Assembly: GCA_028023455.1 (NCBI GenBank)
Contig: JAQFVV010012497.1
Span: 682,001-746,000 of the forward strand
Length of the DNA: 64,000 bases
Origin: Epiperipatus broadwayi
Lineage: Eukaryota > Onychophora > Udeonychophora > Euonychophora > Peripatidae
Direction of reading: 5' to 3'
Shown: in pieces, positions 38,769 to 49,780 of the stretch
Position numbering within the stretch: the stretch's first letter is position 1
Layout: the number at the start of each line of letters is the position of its first letter
Position numbers and translations under genes: made by a program
The notes under the pieces: model-generated
Seen by the model: only the letters and a program-made list of their open reading frames with translations
Told to the model about the DNA's origin: nothing
Database searches by the model: none

Positions 38769-38794
38769 AATCTTGATATATATATATATATATG

Positions 38795-39390
38795 TTAAAC
38801 AAAATATAATCCAATTCTGCTATGTCTTCATTTGGATTCTTCCGTGTTTGTTTAGCATTTTTCTCTATGAGAGAATTCTTAATACAGTATATAGTTTTTC
38901 TTTTTCTGAAAACTCTAATAGTCTGTGGCCTTTCATTTTTATCATCATAACCAAATTTACATTTCTTAATCTTTTACCAATTCACATTAAAGTTTCCTAT
39001 GATAATTTTAAAATATTGTTTGATCTGATTAAAAACATTTTGTACACCCCATATTGAAATGATAACTTGTAGGGGCGATCTTTCAAAATACCTTTATTTA
39101 GTATAATCTTCATACATTTATACAGAAAGTAGATAATGATGATTGAACCTAAAAATATGTTATATTTCCCAATCACATTCTCAGAATCAACACTAGGAAT
39201 TTGAAATAAGTTTTAAACACTCAGAAATAATTACTTGTTAGTGAAATAATCTTCATCTGTGTGCCATCTTTTCATGTGAAAAGCATTCTGAATGGACCAA
39301 TCTCAATCACTCCTATTTCCTCACTTTACACTAATATTCAGCATTTTCTCAATGGTTAAGCATTCTTTCTAATTTAACTTTTTTTTTTTT
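38795..39390 (-). pseudogene. LINE copy A, AP endonuclease region and 5' end
   Basis: The minus translation includes FKIIIGNFNVNW (GDFN-type endonuclease motif with D to N), FGYDDKNERPQTIRVF and AELDYILF, the latter close to the conserved DYIL. The order and content match the endonuclease of the 46.1-kb copy. The homology to 45765-46120 in inverted orientation continues through 39060-39390, covering the 5' part of the element. Confidence 0.75.
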
Positions 39391-39840
39391 ACAGATACAA
39401 AAATTATAAGTGCTGGTATTGAACATTAGAAATGAAAATTATGATATAAAATGGCACTGACTTATTGCAATGAAAAAAAGTAAAAGAATTTTATATTGTT
39501 GTGCAAAAATTGAAACCTGAAAAATACTCTTTCAGCATTACATTTAATAAGCATTGGTGAATTATTTAAAACTGTTATAAAAAACAACAACAATGAATTA
39601 AAGAGATGAATGCACTGATTTACAGTGTTTGCTTAAAATATTCATGTATGTATTTGCATGTATAACAGATATGTAAAAGTGCATTATTTGGATTAAATAA
39701 ATAAATAGAATACATAAAATTTATAAAACTATATTTAAATAAATGTCAATAAAAGAATTTATAATGCTAATTTTGTATGTGCTCCTCACTATTTTCAATA
39801 ACCAAGCTATAAAATATCTGAAATAATATCCCCAGCTAAT
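39391..39840. other. AT-rich DNA, no gene seen
   Basis: No coding signature. The first 60 bp may still be homologous to 45700-45765 in inverted orientation; after that I see nothing recognisable. Confidence 0.45.
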
Positions 39841-40440
39841 GACAAGTGTTCCAGATATTCCATATAAAAAAATTGCAATTTTCATCAAAAAACTCCCCAA
39901 GAATTTTCATTAAGAGTAATCACATGACCAAAAATATAAAATAACACAAAAAATATTTTGTAAATATTAGTAATTAGGAAATGATAAGAAAAATTAGCAT
40001 AATAAACAAAGAAAAACAATGCTAAAATATTTTAATTTTAAAATATGGCCTATTAAAAAACATTAGTTAGCATGTTTTAAGTAATCAGAAAATGACCAAA
40101 AAATTAGTGCAATAAAAAAAAAAAAAAATACTAAAGTATTTTTAAATGTATGGCAGGAAATGCAAAAAAGAATTCAACTTTCACATGACAAAAAAAAAAA
40201 ATGCAGGTGATAGAAAATTCCAAATTTAGTAGTTTAGCAAATATTTGACACCCCCCCCCCCCAAAAAAAAAAGAAACATAAGCTGCTTATAATAAATATT
40301 AAAATTAATGTTACAACTAATAAATAAAACTATAAAAGCATATTACCATTTAAAAAAAAAAAAAGTTTCAAAAACAATAGTTTAGCAAATATTATTTTTT
40401 TTACTAAAACAATGTTTTTAGCATCTAATGATGAATGAAA
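39840..40440. repeat. Diverged AT-rich repeat units flanking the second LINE family
   Basis: Units of about 110-120 bp built around attagtaattaggaaatga, agaaaaattag and caataaa recur at about 39970 and 40080. Relatives in inverted orientation lie at 42930-43240. The part 40270-40420 (agtttcaaaaacaatagtttagcaaatatt) is the reverse complement of 42075-42200, so the LINE at 40.44-41.9 kb is bracketed by inverted copies. A poly-C run (40251-40262) next to poly-A interrupts it. Confidence 0.6.
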
Positions 40441-42000
40441 TACACTGGTGCTAATTTAGAATGCTCTCTCTGCCATTTTGGACACTAGGGAAGTCCCAAA
40501 ACTATTGCTGATACAATCAGTTAAAGTTAAAAATGGGGTGGGACTAAGGTAAGGATGCCGTATGTCACCTATTTTGCTTTTGTTGTATTTGAGTGAAATG
40601 GAGAGAGCAATAGAAAGACCAGGAAGAGGGATAGAGATACCATTAATAGGTGGCAAGGAGTATATATATTGTCAGGTCTTTTTTTTTTGTGGATGATATC
40701 TTTTTGTGTGCAGAAAGAAGATATGGAAATTATGCTGAGGACATGCGCAAGGCTGGGTAAAGATATGGAGATTAAATTTAGTGAAGAAAAATCAAATATA
40801 ATGATGATGAATACTGGGAAAGAGAAGGCAAAGATTTCTTATTGGGGGATATAGTGAATAAATATAGTTTGGGAATCATCTTGAGTAATCAGAAAAATTG
40901 CTTGGATGAATGGGCGAAAAAATTGATAAATGAAGCAAAGAAAAGAAAGGGATTAATAAATTAACAGTGTTTTCATATAATAAATATGATGTAGCTAGAA
41001 TTGTATGGTAGTGGTAGTAGCAGGGTTAACATATGGCAATTATGTGTTAATAAAGAGATATTAGATTACTTAGAAAAAGTACAAAAGGAAGTAGGAAGAC
41101 ATGCATTAGATGCAGAGGTGGGAACAGCAAAGGAGGCAATTCAAGGAGAAATGGGATGGTCAAGTTTTTATATGAGAGCTGCAAAAAGCAAATTGAAAAT
41201 GTTTGGTAGATTGCAGTTTATGGATAATAAAAGAATAGCCAAAATAGTATTTAATTGGGTTACAAGTAAAGGGTGGGCAACAAGATGGGTGAGAAAGGTA
41301 ATGCAGTATGCAGAAGATTTGGATAAAGAATTTATGTCAATGTACTTGTACAAAAGTGGGATGATTGTGTTAGGAGAATTGTTGAGTTTTATAGTGGTAA
41401 GGAGTGGGATAGAATAGATGCATTAATAAAGAATAAAGAGTTGGAGAGATGGAGAACTAGTATGGAGAATAAAATGTTTAAATATATATAGAAGTAAACA
41501 GAACATTGGGTGCAATTTAATATATGATAATAGTAAGGAAAATAGTTTATTGTTTAAGGCTCGAATGGGATCTTTAGCAACAAGGGAATATACACATAAA
41601 TGGAAAAATATGGGTGATTTAGTCTGCAAGTTGTGTAAGCAAGGCATAGAAAATATTAGGCATCTGTTGCTTCAATGTAAATGCTTGGAAGCAGAAAGGG
41701 TACAAATAATGAAGTTATGGAAGATTAAATATGAACAAAGTGATGATACAGAAAGTGAGTTATTGGTTTTTATGCTAGATTTAGGAAAAGATAAGGGGCA
41801 TTTAGATATGAAGGTCATGGAGTTGACAAAGATTATATTGTGGAAATGGGATGGAGCAGATTGTGGGAAAACTCAGGGTGGAGAATGGAAAGGGAAGGTA
41901 AAGTGACTAACAGGTTTCTCTGGGCATAGTTGCTGAGAAATTCCTGACTCCATATAAGGAGAAGTCACAGTGCATCACATCACAATTAAATAATAAAGGA
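40441..42000 (+). pseudogene. Second LINE family, plus copy (RT palm to zinc finger)
   Basis: Blocks in order: a YLSEMERAIERPGRGI-like palm segment (about 40580-40640), catalytic FVDD at 40686-40697 in FFFVDDIFLCAE, DMEIMLRTCARLGKDMEIKF (40717-40780), LELYGSGSSRVNIWQ (40996-41040), and a 138-codon open stretch (41001-41417) with YLEKVQKEVGRHAL, GEMGWSSFYMRAAKSKLKMF and GRLQFMDNKRIAK. Finally 41550-41906 contains RMGSLATREYTHKW and a Cys/His finger C-x2-C-x8-H-x4-C (CKLC ... H ... C, residues 26-43), ending in a real stop before a short 3' region. Frameshifts near the FVDD and at 41417 inactivate it. The long open parts suggest it is younger than LINE copies A and B. The clade is uncertain. 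Confidence 0.8.
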
Positions 42001-43250
42001 TGTGAGATAATATACTCACAATTGAATAAAAATCATTCTAGATATTTTGTCAAGTCCACAGTAGATGCTAAAAATATTTTTGTTGGTCAATTAATATTTG
42101 CTAAACTACTATTGTTTTTGAAACTTTCATTTTTTGTGCTTTCATAGTTTTATGTATTAGTTGTAAAAATAATTTAAATATTTATTATATACAGATTACA
42201 TTCAAATTATCAAAAAACAAATCTTGATTTTTTTATATTTTATGAACCATTTTTTATACTTGTTTACTTCCAATGTTTTGATCACATATGTTTATCATCC
42301 AGGACTGTTTATTCCTATAATACATATATATATATGTTTACAAATAATTTCCATAAACAACATAATAAAAAATATTATTATGACATAAATTGCAATTTTT
42401 TTAACTTTTTGCTTATTTTTGTATGTTTCATATCCTTTTACATTTAAAATTTTTTTCTTTAATTTGCATTGTTATATAAAATATCCTTCAATTATTATAA
42501 TTATACCACATTTTTAACGCTTTATATTCAAAACTGCAAGTTCTCACATTTTCCAACATCTTTATTTTAAATGTACATGATTAGATTCTTACATATGTAG
42601 GTATATATTAGAATTTTATTTATTAAATGCTGTTTAAATCTAGTTTTCCATTTATTTTTTGTTGTCTTCACATATAAAATTTTTATCTTTCTTATAATCT
42701 AAGCAATTTACAACTTAAATATCATCTAAATTTATCTTTTTTATATTTTGGTTTAATTACAAATTTATTTTTATACTTCCTGTCTATATCCATTATTATT
42801 TATCTTATAAAACATAATTTTCAATTTCTTAAAATTAGTAATTCATTATCTTTTTTAATATATTCTTTTTGTTTTCTATATTCATAATTTATTAATTTTA
42901 CATGACATTTATCTTTGCTTTATATTTTATTATATCAATTTCTTCTTTTAATAATTAATTTTTTTGATCATTTCCTAATTACTAAAATTTGCTAATTATT
43001 GTTTTTTGATATGCTATATTTTAAAAATAATATAGTTTAGTAATGGTTTTAATTTTTTATTACATTAATTTTTCTTGTCATTTCCTTATTACTAATATTT
43101 GATAAATATTCTTTTTTGAAATTTGATTTTTTGGTCATGTAATTATTCTTATTTCTATGAAAGTTCCGATCTTTTTTTTTTTATTATATAAATTGCAATT
43201 TTTTTATGTTGAATGGTCAAATAACTGGAACATTTTGTATTTTACACATT
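42001..43250. other. AT-rich repeat DNA between inverted LINE copies
   Basis: The left part (42070-42200) mirrors 40270-40420. The right part (42930-43240) holds ttactaatatttgataaat and cattaatttttcttgtcatttcc units, the reverse complement of the 39.84-40.15 kb units. The middle is plain AT-rich DNA. The axis of the local inverted symmetry falls near 42.3-42.6 kb. Confidence 0.5.
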
Positions 43251-43254
43251 TTAT

Positions 43255-44165
43255 TGCTTGATGATGTGATGTATTGTGGCTTCTACTTAAACGAAGTCAA
43301 TAATATCTCAGCAATTATGCCCAGATAAACCTGTTAGCCACTTTATTTTCCATTCCCCACTCTAAATTTTCCCATATTCTGCTCCATCCCATTTCCACAA
43401 TATAATCTTTGTCAACTCTATAACCTTTAAATCTAAATCCCCCTTATATTTTCCCAAACCCAGCATAAAAGCCAATAATTCACTTTCTGTATAATCACTT
43501 TTTTCATATTTATTCTTCCATAATTTCATTATATGTACCCTTTCTGTTTTCAAGCATTTACATTCAATTAACAAATGCCTAATATTTTCTATTCCTTCCT
43601 TACATAATTTACAAAATAAATCACCCATATTTTTCCATTTACATGTATATTCTCTTGTAGCTAAAGATCCTGTTCAAGCCTTAAACAATAAACTACTACT
43701 TTCCTTACTATTATCATATATTAACTCACACCTAAAATTGTTTATTTCTATATACAGTATATTTAGATTCTTTTTACTCTCCATACTATTTGTCCATCTC
43801 TCTAACTCCCTATTCTTTATTAATAAATCTATTTTTTATCCCATTCCTTACTACTATAACACTCAACAATCCTCTTAACACAATCATCCCATCTTTTGTA
43901 CAAATATACTGATATAAATTCTTTATCCAAATCTTTTGCATACCGCATGACCTTTTTCACCTGTCTTGTTACATTCCCTTTACTCATAACCCAATTAAAT
44001 AGTATTTTGGCTATTCTTTTATTATCCATAAACTGCAATCTCCCAAACATTTTACATTTTGCATCTCTCATGAAAACTTGACCATCCCATTTGGTTGTCA
44101 ACAGTGGTTTGAGGTCTGCCCTGGTGTCCAAAATAGCAGAGTGCATATTAAATTAGCATTAAATT
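43255..44165 (-). pseudogene. Second LINE family, minus copy, internally deleted
   Basis: It encodes the same protein as the 40.4-kb copy in reverse. AILDTRADLKPLLTTKW (44095-44146) joins directly to DGQVFMRDAKCKMFGRLQF and FMDNKRIAKILFNWV, so the RT palm and connection present in the plus copy are deleted. The frame 43362-43628 repeats the finger (FCKLCKEGIENIRHLLIECK) and ends in ILWKWDGAEYGKI. Both copies share a 5' boundary region (ctaatttagaatgctct and its inverted partner near 44145), which suggests an inverted duplication rather than two independent insertions. Confidence 0.75.
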
Positions 44166-44895
44166 TAATCAATGTAATGATGCTTTAATAAATAAAACTA
44201 AAATTTAATTTGAAACTATATTTTTTTAAAAATTGATTAAATTTGTAGATAACAAAAAGTGAATCTACAAATCTGATATGCAATAATAATTAAGAGAAAA
44301 AAGGGAATCTATTAAGTATTTTTACTTAAAAGCAAAAATGTTAAAAAAATAAAAATGTGGAAGAATTCTTTGAAAAGGTTAAGTAAAAGGGAGGAGGGGC
44401 CACATTCTGGATGATTTTTAAAAATCAACTTAGCAACTGCCACACAAAAGGATTGTAAAAATTTATAATACTAAAGTTAGAAAAAACTGTTTTCCTTTTT
44501 AACTGTAACTTTTATAGTTATTTATATGTCACTGTTCTATATAAAGTGTTTACAGATATAATTTGAACCAAAAGAAATAAAATTCTTTATTCATGGTCAG
44601 CTACTAAGAGAAAAAATAGCAACAGTATTGCTTATTAATTTAGATGTGTACTAGCTGCCACAGATATGGAATCAATCTTTTGGAACTGTCTGGAGCTAGA
44701 TCCATAAATGTCATAAGATCTATGCCTATGAATAATTGTGCCCATTCCATTATTTGAAACTGAACACTTAAATTGTACAAATTGAAATGATAATAGACAT
44801 CACAGGATACTGATCAATAATGGAAGTTTGTAAGTATACTGAATATAAATCTAACTATATATGTATATTAATTCTAATATTTTCATGGATAAATG
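44166..44895. other. AT-rich DNA, no gene seen
   Basis: No coding or repeat signal apart from weak homology of the first 60 bp to 40390-40440 in inverted orientation. Confidence 0.45.
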
Positions 44896-44951
44896 AATTC
44901 ATAGTATTATTCCTGGGAGCTTCCATGTAATAAAAATATAATAGCTAAATA

Positions 44952-44992
44952 GCTGTCATTTTAGTACAATAACAAGTACTTTCTTCAGAGCT
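44952..44992 (-). ncRNA. Hammerhead-like motif, left arm, 3' half decayed
   Basis: On the minus strand, CTGAAGA (44982-44988, fitting CUGANGA) is followed by a perfect five-pair stem II, AGTAC / GTACT with loop TTGTTATT. The expected GAAACGTCAG reads AAAATGACAG. It is probably inactive. Confidence 0.45.
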
Positions 44993-45033
44993 TTTATTTT
45001 CTCCTCATTCTTAAATTCTATTGGTTGAGGAGT

Positions 45034-45207
45034 TTAAAAAAATATTTTATCCTCCAATAGCTTTTTCCAAATATTGTTAATTTTCTTTAATTCACAGTTT
45101 TCATTTATGCTCTTAGGCATTCTAAAAATCTCTACAGCTTCCCTTAGCAATCTTTGGTCATATTGTTCAATTTTTGCCAGAATATGTTTTATTAAAATTG
45201 ATGTCAT
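45034..45207 (-). pseudogene. Penelope-like endonuclease C-terminal tail
   Basis: A 57-codon open stretch ends at a true stop. It includes HILAKIEQYDQRLLREAVEI, then FRMPKSINENCELKKINNIW. The RLLREAxEIxxxPxxIN pattern followed by W is typical of the extreme C-terminus of Penelope-like GIY-YIG proteins. It runs outward toward the hammerhead-like motif, so the motif would lie in the 3' region of the transcript. Confidence 0.7.
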
Positions 45208-45509
45208 GATTTGTTATTTATTCACACATTAAATTAACAAACCATGACATCAATTAAAAAAAAACACATATTCTAGCAAAAATTGAATAATATGGCCCGA
45301 GACTTTCTAAGGGAAGTTACAGAGATTTTTAAAAGACCTAAGAGCATAAATGAAAACTGTGAATTAAAAAAAAAAACAATATTTGGAAAAAGCTATTGTA
45401 AGATAAAATATTTTTTAAAACTTCTGAACCAATAAAATTTAAGAATGAGGAGAAAATAATAAAAGAATATTTTAACACCACACCCATTCTTATGATTTGA
45501 GAAAGAAGC

Positions 45510-45555
45510 AGCTCTGAAGAAGGTACTTGTTATTGTATTGAAACATCAGTTTAGT
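45510..45555 (+). ncRNA. Hammerhead-like motif, right arm
   Basis: CTGAAGA (45514-45520) and GAAAC (45540-45544) followed by ATC. The core halves are both present, but stem II (AGGTAC / GTATT) has mismatches and the triplet is AUC. The ancestral form, from both arms, would have ended GAAACGTCAG. Probably inactive. Confidence 0.45.
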
Positions 45556-45764
45556 TATATTTTATTACACAGAAGTTCTTGGAAATAATACTATGAATAC
45601 ATATATAACATGTTCAGATATTTCATTTTAAAACTTTTAGAAAAAGAAAAATCTCAGTTGAATAAAAACAATGTAACCCAGTTACTGTATTTTATTTTAT
45701 TTCTTTCATATTAAAATTACTTTTATTTAGTTATTTTTTTTTAGATGCACTTATCATTTCCATA

Positions 45765-46840
45765 TCTATATAAAAAAAGTTAAATTAGAAACAATGCTTA
45801 GCCACTGAGAAAATTCTGAATATTAATGGAGTAAATAGGAGTGATTGAGATTGGTCTATTCAGAATTTTTAGCTCTTCATTTGAAAAGATAATGCCCAGA
45901 TAAAAACACATGCCTTTTCATCCTTTCACTAACAATTAATTATTTCTGAGTATTTAGAACTTACTTTAAATTCCTAGTGTTGATTCTGAGATGGAGACTG
46001 GGAAATATAACACATTTTAAGATTCAATCATCATTATCTACTTTCTATATAAGCTTATGAAGATTACATTAGGTAAAGGTAATTGAAAGATCTTCCCTAT
46101 AGGTTACCATTTCAATATAGATGACAAAATGTTTTTGATAAGACCAAACATTTTAAAATTATCATAGGAGACTTTAATGTGAATAGGTAAAAGATTGACA
46201 GATGAAAGGTAAATTTGGTTATGATGATAGAAATAAGAAGCCAAAGACTATTGGAGTTTGCAGAAAAACTGTATATTAAGAATTCTATTTTAGAGAAAAA
46301 TGCTAAACTGAAATAGACATGGAAGAAAAATTCAAATGAAGATGCAGCAGAATTGGATATTTTGTTTAATAAAATATATTTCAAGATTGTAATATTTTAA
46401 ATTGGGACATAAGTTATACATTAATGCAAGAAATATCTTAGTTCATTATATATCCATGAAATTTTTTTACAGATGTTTAGGCTGCAAGCAGTACAAGATG
46501 CAGCTCTTCCTGAAAAGGAAGCCATAAAATTTAAACTGTGTATAGTAAATTCTAACAAATTTTATTTTTGCAAAGTAGATATGTATTCAGCAAGATACTG
46601 AGAAGGATACCTGCTCAGTTTAAAAAATAATATGAAATTAGGGCATTTGAAAATTGATACCAGCATTACATTAAGAAGTGACTTTCCTAACTTTCAGAAT
46701 TACTCCAATAAATTTAAATTAGAACTTGCAAATCATTAAAATATTTTGAAGATAATTTAAGTTTAAATCAATAAAAAGTTAATTGACACATTACTAAAAA
46801 ACTGTAAAAATGGTAGCTAGTACAAAAAAAACAACAGTAA
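45765..46840 (+). pseudogene. LINE copy B, 5' end and AP endonuclease
   Basis: FKIIIGDFNVN (GDFN codons at 46167-46178) is followed by segments equivalent to GYGDRNERGQ, LEFAEKLYIKNSILEKNAK and NEDAAELDILFNK. This is the C-terminal half of an AP-endonuclease domain. GDFN is intact, unlike copy A. Frame changes and stops interrupt it. It is followed without obvious break by less readable LINE sequence and is cut at 46845 by a mariner element. The 90-codon minus frame 46112-46384 is an antisense shadow. Confidence 0.75.
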
Positions 46841-46898
46841 TATATAAGGAGGTACCCAAAGAATCCCAAAATTTTGTAATAAAAAACTGTATTTATTT

Positions 46899-47081
46899 TT
46901 AGGTGTTACAAATTGAAGCCACTATCCATTTGATGCAATGTATCAGTCTAAATGTGTTTTCCACTTTTCGAAGTAGTACAAACTCTTGCAAAGTGATATC
47001 TTTTAATGCTTTCATAATTTTTTCTTCAACTCTTCTTTTCTTTTGAGGTATTTTTTCATTTGGAGCAATAAAAAATTGCAC
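46899..47081 (-). pseudogene. Mariner transposase C-terminal fragment
   Basis: A 60-codon stretch, QFFIAPNEKIPQKKRRVEEK then IMKALKDITLQEF and LIHCIKWIVASICNT. The spacing of the basic region, the LQEF helix and the terminal Cys-Ile resembles the end of mariner transposases (…F…W..R..KCI…G.Y). It lies about 55 bp inside the left terminal repeat, as expected. Confidence 0.55.
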
Positions 47082-47284
47082 AGAGCATAATCAGGTGAAT
47101 ATGGCTGATGGATAAACTGGATCATGCTGCCTTTAATTATAAATTATTTCATATTCAAAGTTTTGTGGGTGCTAGTATTATAGATAAAGATGCCGTTCGA
47201 TGGCGCTGTTTTCTTGCTAAAACTATAAAATATGAACATTCCCAGGCCGTTTATTTTAATCATTTTGATGTGTTTTTTGTAATG

Positions 47285-48010
47285 CGAAAATAATAAAAAA
47301 AAAACAAAATCGTCTTTTTTAAATATTATTTTTTATTAACATATACAAATTAAATGATAACAGTAAGTGTAAAATAAAATCAACAAATTACAATTTGATT
47401 CGTGTTTTTTATTTTGCTTTATTAGAAAAAACAATTTTCTATTGGATATTTTTTTAGTGGGGTTATGGCTTTTTTTTTTGTTGTTGTTGTTTAAAAACTC
47501 ATAATCAGAATAAAAAGTAAAAGTTCTTAGTCTTCCTTTTAAATTTAAATTTTTACAGACAAACAGATATTATTGTGTTACCGCTATTTTTTACTTTTTT
47601 AGTCTTCATTTTACATTTTTATTTTTTACAGACAAACATATATTACCGCTATTTTTTACTTCAAATAGAATTACAACAAAAAGTAAAAGTAGAGTTAAAT
47701 TTAGTTTTAGTTTTAGGGTTAGGTTTAGGGTTCTGTTGTTTGTAATGCTAAAATAAAAAATATCAACATCGTACTTTTTGTAAGTATTTATTTTTTATTA
47801 ACATATATAAAATAAATGATAACAATAAAAGTAAAATATATTCAACAAAGTATAACAGTAGTTGGAGAAAAGAAAGAAAGTAAAAGTTTTTAAACAACAA
47901 CAAATATATATATAAAATGTCTTCTTTACTTATTAACCATGTTTATAATATATGCTTTTTATGAAATTTAAAAGAAGAGTGTAAAATTGTACTTTTCTTA
48001 CTGGATATTT
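47285..48010. repeat. Tandem duplication inside the mariner, with TTAGGG-like patch
   Basis: The block tattttttattaacatatac ... aaatgataaca (from about 47327) recurs at about 47790. The motif accgctattttttactt appears three times (47580, 47645, 48018). A short run ttagttttagggttaggtttagggtt (47703-47730) resembles telomeric TTAGGG but has only two to three exact units. This material is not part of a normal mariner. Confidence 0.6.
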
Positions 48011-48229
48011 TTGTGTTTCCGCTATTTTTTACTTCAAAAATAAACACATGGTAGAATATTGTTTGTCTCGTGGAATGTTATGAACAGTATGTTATTTGAC
48101 ACATTACCTAATTCCAACTCACTTTACACATATATCTTGTCAACATTTTCCCACTTAAAACTTCAATACAGTATAGTGTAAAAAGTCTGATAATTATTAC
48201 TTTAGAAAATCTGAATATTTCAATACTTT

Positions 48230-48575
48230 TTAAAAAAAAAAATCAATCAAAACATTTCCATCCAATTCAAATATACACACACTCTCACAAAGCCGTAACA
48301 ATTTTATAAACTGTGCAATTTGCTGTGATGTAACATAATGCTGTACTGCGATGCGACATAGCGGCCTGCAATCTGTAGCACAACAAAAAAGTTGTATTAT
48401 AGAAAATGCAGGTTCAAACGTGTCGGCCATGGAAACGGCATTTTTATGTGTTTTAGCACGAAAACAGTGCCATAGCGCGGCGTCTTTAGCTATAAGACTA
48501 AAACCGTTTTGTACATTAGCATGCTATTGTGATGAAAGTTGCACTTTTCACTTAGCAACAAATGAAACATCTTAA
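48230..48575. other. GC-elevated patch within the mariner insert
   Basis: Sequence around 48340-48510 (gatgcgacatagcggcctgc, catagcgcggcgtc) is much richer in GC and CpG than its surroundings. Frames are open on both strands (48351-48575 plus and 48230-48430 minus), but neither resembles a known protein. Part of it should be mariner coding sequence by position; the remainder is unassigned. Confidence 0.3.
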
Positions 48576-49069
48576 TTTTACCACATCATGTAAATGTTTC
48601 AGAACTTGTAGGTAAAATGCCTGATCATTACAAATTCTGACAGAATAATGCAGTTTGCATAAAAAAAAAAAAAATTAACTTTGTTCTTGATATTAGACTT
48701 CCTCACCATGCTTTTTTCAAACATGGTCAATTTGACATTTCTGTTAAACTAGTCATAAACTTGTGTTTTCTCAAAGTAGGTTGCATGTATGCTGTTTCAA
48801 GCATTATAATTATTTCTACTGCTATTTTTACAGCTGTTTTCCCTAACAGAAAACAGAAATTCATATTGTTCCAACTTTTCAATCATCACAAAAATGGTCA
48901 CACTTAACAAAAACACTTATTATGCAACACCATGACTTCACTCGATAATGACAGTTGACACACTGATGCAGGGAACTCCTCACAAAAGACATGTAGGGTG
49001 GAAATATGTACTACGATGCACTTGCTTTCCAGATGATTCCAATTATTTTTGAATACTACCTTATAAAAA

Positions 49070-49780
49070 TTCTATTAAGACAGGATAATATATGAAGGAA
49101 TATGAAATTATACAAATGATTCATTAAGAATTGAAGTTTCATAAAATGGTAAAAAAAGACTTAATGATGATAAAAAATATATAATTGTGAATTAATTAAA
49201 GAAAGCTATAGAAAAGTCTCAAAAGTGTAAAATAACATTTTGAAATTGATTGAAACTTATTTCTTCAATATATAAAAAATATAGAACTATTATTAAAAAG
49301 AGAGATGACATCATGAAACATGTGGAAGAGTTCTACAAATAATTATATTGCAATAAAGAACAGAAAACAAAATATTCCATATAATTATTACATCTTTTGA
49401 ATTGTCCAGCATAAAATAAAAAAGTTGAACTTGCAATTGAATCTATGAAGAGAAAAGCTCCAGGTAGTGATAGAAGTATAATCAGTATCTTAAAAAAAGA
49501 TGAAAAAATAGTTAAGCAAAATTATATACCAAATGTCTAAATGATAAAGCCACAGACAATTGGAAAATTACAGAGTAATATTGATTTTTAAAAATGATTA
49601 TAAAGAAATATTAGAAATTACAGATCTATCAATCTTTTATCAGTTCTATATAATTTTTTTTTACAAAATTTAATTACACTTTGTTTATAGCAAACTTTCA
49701 ATTTTAATCAATCAAAAGAATAATTGGTACTGATCTACTTGGCTATCTAAATTGCATTTTCTCTTTGTTTCTTTAAAACA
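49070..49780 (+). pseudogene. LINE copy B, reverse transcriptase N-terminal part
   Basis: Resumes immediately after the mariner. Readable pieces: KAIEKSQK (about 49205), VELAIESMKRKAPGSDRSII (49425-49485, the conserved KAPGxD block) and RNYRSINLLSVLYNFF (about 49610-49660, the NYRPIxLLS block). Equivalent blocks are present in LINE copy A at 37.3-37.5 kb. Stops and frameshifts are frequent. The catalytic palm is not seen here. Confidence 0.75.

Larger units (their letters stand above)
44898..45600. mobile_element. Inverted pair of Penelope-like 3' ends (family G)
   Basis: Two diverged copies of the same sequence face each other head to head, left arm about 44898-45207 and right arm about 45235-45600, with a short AT-rich centre. 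Reading outward, each arm contains a Penelope C-terminal coding block followed by a hammerhead-like motif. The left arm keeps a readable coding block; the right arm is frameshifted. This directly couples Penelope coding sequence, the hairpin arrangement and the ribozyme-like motif. Confidence 0.7.
46845..49063 (-). mobile_element. Mariner-like DNA transposon remnant in LINE copy B
   Basis: The ends are imperfect inverted repeats: left taaggaggtacccaaagaat (from 46845), right the reverse complement of taaggtagtattcaaaaata (to 49063), both next to TA. Minus-strand coding pieces: an N-terminal EKLEQYEFLFSV, LGKTAVKIAVEIIIMLETAY and FEKTQVYDxFNR helix-turn-helix block (about 48690-48900) typical of mariner; a CNFHHNSMLMYKT string near 48510-48560 like the HHDNAPAH motif; and a C-terminal KALKDITLQEF ... 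CIKWIVAS block (46912-47020). At 2.2 kb it is longer than the usual 1.3 kb because about 1 kb of other sequence lies inside. All frames are broken. Confidence 0.65.

Noticed and set aside
38611-39057. 148-codon plus-strand ORF, the longest in the window
   Set aside because: It reads through a hairpin element, a (TA)n run and the antisense strand of LINE endonuclease sequence; the real signal is on the minus strand.
46899-47081. Host gene reading for the KALKDITLQEF frame
   Set aside because: Position just inside a terminal inverted repeat and the order of other mariner blocks explain it better.
47703-47730. Interstitial telomeric repeat (TTAGGG)
   Set aside because: Only two to three units with T-tract variants, inside an AT-rich tandem duplication; chance or drift is sufficient.
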